This document shows, in pieces, positions 7,866 through 10,421 of a stretch of DNA of 10,421 bases. The translations under genes were made by a program, and so were the position numbers. The first letter of the stretch is position 1. The number at the start of each line of letters is the position of its first letter. The notes beneath the pieces are model-generated. The model did not search any database. It was given only the letters and a program-made list of their open reading frames with translations, and was not told the DNA's origin. This stretch comes from Euperipatoides rowelli (lineage: Eukaryota > Onychophora > Udeonychophora > Euonychophora > Peripatopsidae), in NCBI GenBank assembly GCA_003024985.2, contig PXIH01S0080281.1. One strand, 5' to 3'.

Positions 7866-8310
7866 ATTTTACATTTTTATGTTGTATTTAATAAATTATT
7901 TATTTTTTTATTTTTATTTATTGATTTATACATCTTAATAAGTATGATGGTATTCTATATTTTATGTGTAATTTTGGTATGGGGGGGGGGGGGGGGGGGT
8001 TGATTATGTTGTTCTTCCTGTAGACTAGTGGATAGAAGCAGGATAATTAGTTTAGTGTATAATGCTGGGTGCATTTTGATACTAATAGTTATGATATGCT
8101 TTGTTTTCTGGACTGCCTTTTATTTTGTACTTTCAGGGGTGGGGATGATTTCAGGCATCCTTTTGGCCCACTGGCATTTTTTTTTTATGGGTTTATTCAT
8201 TGTGGTGCCTACAAATTTCTCAGTACCATCAATTGTTGTTATATGGGCTATGTATTAAAGTTGGATTTTTCATTTTCTTATTTTTCTCACTATGGTTAAA
8301 TCTATTTGGT
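7866..8310 (+). other. Spacer between LINE ORF1 and ORF2, with a G19 run
   Basis: No domain could be recognised. A run of 19 G occupies 7981-7999. Three overlapping ORFs of about 70 codons (8028-8258, 8069-8299, 8200-8415) look hydrophobic, but this follows from the T-rich strand. Two give no signature of any family; the third overlaps the endonuclease start in the real frame. This may be a genuine inter-ORF spacer or the decayed N-terminus of ORF2. Confidence 0.5.
7981..7999 (+). repeat. Homopolymer run G19
   Basis: Nineteen consecutive G on the plus strand, flanked by TAT and TTG. It is directly readable. Its true length may be misread, since such runs are error-prone. Confidence 0.9.
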
Positions 8311-8627
8311 TTAATTTTGATGTCCCTGAATATCCAGGGCATGAATACTTTTTTTAAAAAAAAACTTATTAAAATTTTTGTTATTACATCAGATAGATGT
8401 ATGTATGATACATGAATCCAAGATTTCTTCTGAAGTGGGTAGTTATTTTAATTGCAAAGCATCTTTTAATTTCTAATTTAACTTTAATTAAATCACATTC
8501 CAGATACTTGCTTATTTCTTTTGTTTTTAAGACATACAAGTTTATTTTGTTCAATTATTATGCTCCTCATTCTGAGGAGCTATGACTTTCTAGTTATTGG
8601 TGGGGGGGGGGGGATTTCAATCACAAA
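8311..8627 (+). pseudogene. LINE ORF2 apurinic-type endonuclease, start only (broken)
   Basis: In an intact LINE this domain nicks the target to prime reverse transcription. Motifs in order are SLNIQGMN, with the conserved Asn at codon 8329-8331; CMIHESKISSE, with the catalytic Glu at 8414-8416 in a second frame; NYYAPHSEE (8553-8579) in a third frame; and GGDFNH (to 8624). This is the order N, ESK, YAP, GGDFN of APE-type endonucleases. The spacing is too short, so parts are missing. A TGA at 8583-8585 lies between YAPHSEE and GGDFN. A G12 run (8602-8613) encodes the glycines of GGDFN and has probably expanded. Everything after GGDFN, including the SDH-type end of the domain, is absent. Confidence 0.78.
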
Positions 8628-9551
8628 GCTTTGATGAATGATGAGGTTTATTTGGTGTTGTTTGATGGTTTGGGTCAGTTAATTCAGTGCAACTGGCAGG
8701 GTTACAGGATGCCCCTACACATTTTTTGGCAGTGGCTAATGTATTGGATTACATACTACTTTCTATGCAGCTTACTCCTAAGTGTCATTTTTCAATTGTA
8801 CCAGTCGCTTTTTAGACTGGTAAAATTGGGGGTATTTTTGCCTTTATTGAATTTTTTTTTTTCTGTCATGGTGTTTCTCGATGACAAAACGATTTTTGTA
8901 CATGTCAGGGGCAATGTAGAAAGGATCATGCAAACTGTTCATGCTTTTACTGAGCTTACTGGCTCTATCTTCAATGAGGACAAAACTTTCATTTGGTACA
9001 CTGTTTCTAATAGGTGCCAAGATGGTTATGGAGAGGGTGCTCTGGGGGTGTTCAAGGGTATTCCCTTTCTGTATGCGGTGGATTCTGTAAGGTTCAAGAT
9101 TCAAAATGATGTTATTAAATATTTTAAGTATGTAAAAATTCAAATGGAGGGGAAGTATATGTCCTTAGCTATCAAAGTTAAAACTGTAAATTTGTATATG
9201 TTGACAAAGCTTTATTTTTTTGCCCCACATTTTATTTTTAGTAAGAAGTTTTTGAGTAGACTATATTCAATAGTGCATACAATATTGTGGGGGTCTAGAC
9301 TCATATTGATTTCATGCTTGAGACTATCTAGGTCTATTAAGCAAGAGGGTCTAGGCTTGCATGAGGCTACATGCAACTTTAATGTGATGAGAGGTAATTT
9401 ATTTATTTCTAATTTGAAGTATGGTCAGACTTTAAATTTGCTAGAAGAGGTAAGGCCGACAGATACACCACCTCCTATTGAGGCAAAGTCGATTTCTGTA
9501 ATTATAAATGGGGCTAAATTTCGTTACGAGTTATATTTGTATGTTTCATGA
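8628..9551 (+). pseudogene. LINE reverse transcriptase, C-terminal half (306-codon open frame)
   Basis: The open frame is continuous with GGDFN, but homology begins mid-polymerase. Around 8690-8800 two frames compete: an adjacent frame reads HFLAVANVLDYILLSM, which looks more like the family than the open frame, so two compensating frameshifts are likely. The catalytic box appears as VMVFLDDKTIFV (DD at 8880-8885), with Leu where Ala is usual. Downstream are MQTVHAFTELTGSIFNEDKT, FKGIPFLY, MSLAIKVKTVNLYMLTKLYF, HTILWGSR and a QEGLGL motif. These match the fingers-to-thumb end of L1/Tx1-like enzymes. It ends at TGA 9549, followed at once by a second TGA. The start codon assigned by ORF search is not biological. 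Confidence 0.85.
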
Positions 9552-10100
9552 TGACTATCAGCCTAACCTGTTTCAGTGATTGATTTATCCTGATTTAGAC
9601 ATTATAAAATGTTATATGTTTGGCCAAATATTTATGATTTTACATAATGGTTGTTGAATCAATCAGTGCATACAAGGGACATGTTGATTTCCCGATTCAA
9701 TTTTCAGGTTCAGTGTGACTGCCCATTTTGTAATATCAGTAATAAATAGACCATTTGCTATTGGAATGTATTCATTTATTCAACTCAAGGCTAGGATTAA
9801 TCAATTTGTTCACATTGATTTTCTCACAATAATTTGTATGATTTTCTTATGGGGATAATGCAAAAATGGGACATCATTCACTTTGGTTTTTTTACGCTAT
9901 TTGTTATGTGGAAAATACGGAATTCTTTTATTTTCCGGAATGTTTTGTTGCGTCCATGGCAATTTTTTCAATTGCAGGTCTCACAATTAGTGAAACATGT
10001 TTTTTTATATTTGAGTTCAGCCATTTTTGAAAGGAAATGGAAAAAAGGGGCACTTATTTTGTATTTTCAACATTTTATAGCCAATTCTATTTATAATTGA
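9552..10100 (+). pseudogene. LINE ORF2 C-terminal region with zinc-binding CPFC motif
   Basis: This is the same reading frame as the reverse transcriptase, now interrupted by about nine stops, including TAG at 9747. Readable segments are QSVHTRDMLISRFNFQVQCD, then CPFC (9720-9731), matching the start of the zf-RVT region (TRD-L...CPFC...H...C) found after reverse transcriptase in L1/Tx1-type and plant LINEs. The following His and Cys are not clear. The piece at 9834-10100 reads FVMWKIRNSFIF and LRPWQFFQLQVSQLVKHVF, the W-x-x-W/R-N-x-x-F pattern of the family's tail. Because the frame is kept despite stops, point mutation rather than indels dominates here. Confidence 0.75.
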
Positions 10101-10388
10101 TACTTTTGTTGTGAAGGGTTTGTTTTTGTGTTTCTGACCTTGTGTCACATGTGTAAGCTGCCTTTTGATGTTTTCATGCAATTGTTTTGACATGGGCATC
10201 CTAAGGTTGAAGGTGTCTGTTAGATTTCTAGCTTGTTTTGTCTATTATTTGTTGAGCTTTACCTTCTTCAAGCTGTAGACCTGTGTGTCTTAAATTTTTG
10301 TATTTCTGTTTTTTCATGAGCAATATGGGGCAAACACCTTAAAAAAATTATTGAGGAATGTTTGGCTTTCCTAATGAGATAATCACTC
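10101..10388 (+). other. LINE 3' untranslated region
   Basis: No coding potential remains after 10100. The sequence is T- and G-rich like the rest of the element and runs without a visible break to the tetranucleotide tail. No AATAAA is apparent near the end, in keeping with LINEs that end in a short repeat instead of poly(A). The boundary with the repeat is sharp at ACTC/TGTA. Confidence 0.55.
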
Positions 10389-10421
10389 TGTATGTATGTA
10401 TGTATGTATGTATGTATGTAT
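10389..10421 (+). repeat. (TGTA)n tetranucleotide repeat at the LINE 3' end
   Basis: Thirty-three bases of uninterrupted TGTA units reach the edge of the window, so the full length is unknown. Short tandem tails are common at the 3' ends of LINEs without poly(A), so this may be the element's own tail. It could also be a microsatellite into which the element inserted. Confidence 0.9.

Larger units (their letters stand above)
7190..10421 (+). mobile_element. Decayed non-LTR retrotransposon (LINE), L1/Tx1-like, with internal deletion
   Basis: In plus-strand order: probable ORF1 tail (about 7311-7865), a spacer, the APE-type endonuclease start (8311-8627), reverse transcriptase (8628-9551), a zinc-binding CPFC segment and C-terminal tail (to 10100), a 3' UTR, and a (TGTA)n end. 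The reverse transcriptase block ending in a tryptophan-glycine-serine (WGSR) and GLGL pattern, followed by a CCHC-like region, is typical of L1 and Tx1-related elements. The endonuclease stops right after GGDFN and the polymerase starts mid-domain, implying several hundred bases lost. The left boundary is uncertain, and I cannot fix the clade by eye. Confidence 0.82.

Noticed and set aside
8028-8299. Two overlapping ORFs with apparent transmembrane segments in the LINE spacer.
   Set aside because: Both are explained by T-rich codons, neither has a family motif, and they overlap in different frames.
8844-9143. 99-codon minus-strand ORF.
   Set aside because: It is antisense to the clearly recognisable LINE reverse transcriptase, including its DD box.

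Overview
The window looks like intergenic DNA from a repeat-rich animal genome. It is AT-rich and CpG-poor, has no bacterial-style packed genes, and is made largely of decayed transposable elements of at least four classes. The host cannot be named from sequence alone. An arthropod or a vertebrate with a large, methylated genome both fit. I found no intact host gene, tRNA, rRNA or CRISPR array.

Layout. Positions 1-598 hold a tandem array of 111-bp units that runs off the left edge. Positions 599-1297 are unassigned, with one good inverted repeat. Positions 1298-1427 look like a short non-autonomous Helitron: an imperfect hairpin, a 7-nt spacer, CTAG, then T. A pure (TAA)14 microsatellite follows at 1672-1713. 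Positions 2108-6991, on the minus strand, are a long decayed Ty3/gypsy-type retrotransposon. In sense order it has a coiled-coil Gag start, a Gag body, a retropepsin (DSGAD), reverse transcriptase (YIDD), RNase H and integrase, all broken by stops and frameshifts. No LTR pair could be recognised. At 7140-7174 lies one hAT-type terminal inverted repeat, close to an N at 7129.

Positions of about 7190-10421, on the plus strand, are a decayed non-LTR retrotransposon (LINE) of L1/Tx1-like organisation. It has a poorly preserved ORF1 tail, an APE-type endonuclease that stops just after its GGDFN motif, and a reverse transcriptase starting in the middle of the domain. A zinc-binding CPFC region, a C-terminal tail and a (TGTA)n end follow. 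About 700-900 bp of ORF2 seem to be missing between endonuclease and reverse transcriptase.

The plus strand is T-rich and C-poor across both retroelements even though they point in opposite directions. Four G runs of 7 to 19 bases all lie on that strand. This T-richness creates many short hydrophobic ORFs that look like membrane proteins but are not genes. No coherent new biological system was found. The most interesting items are the element boundaries, the tandem array, and the atypical Gag of the Ty3/gypsy element.
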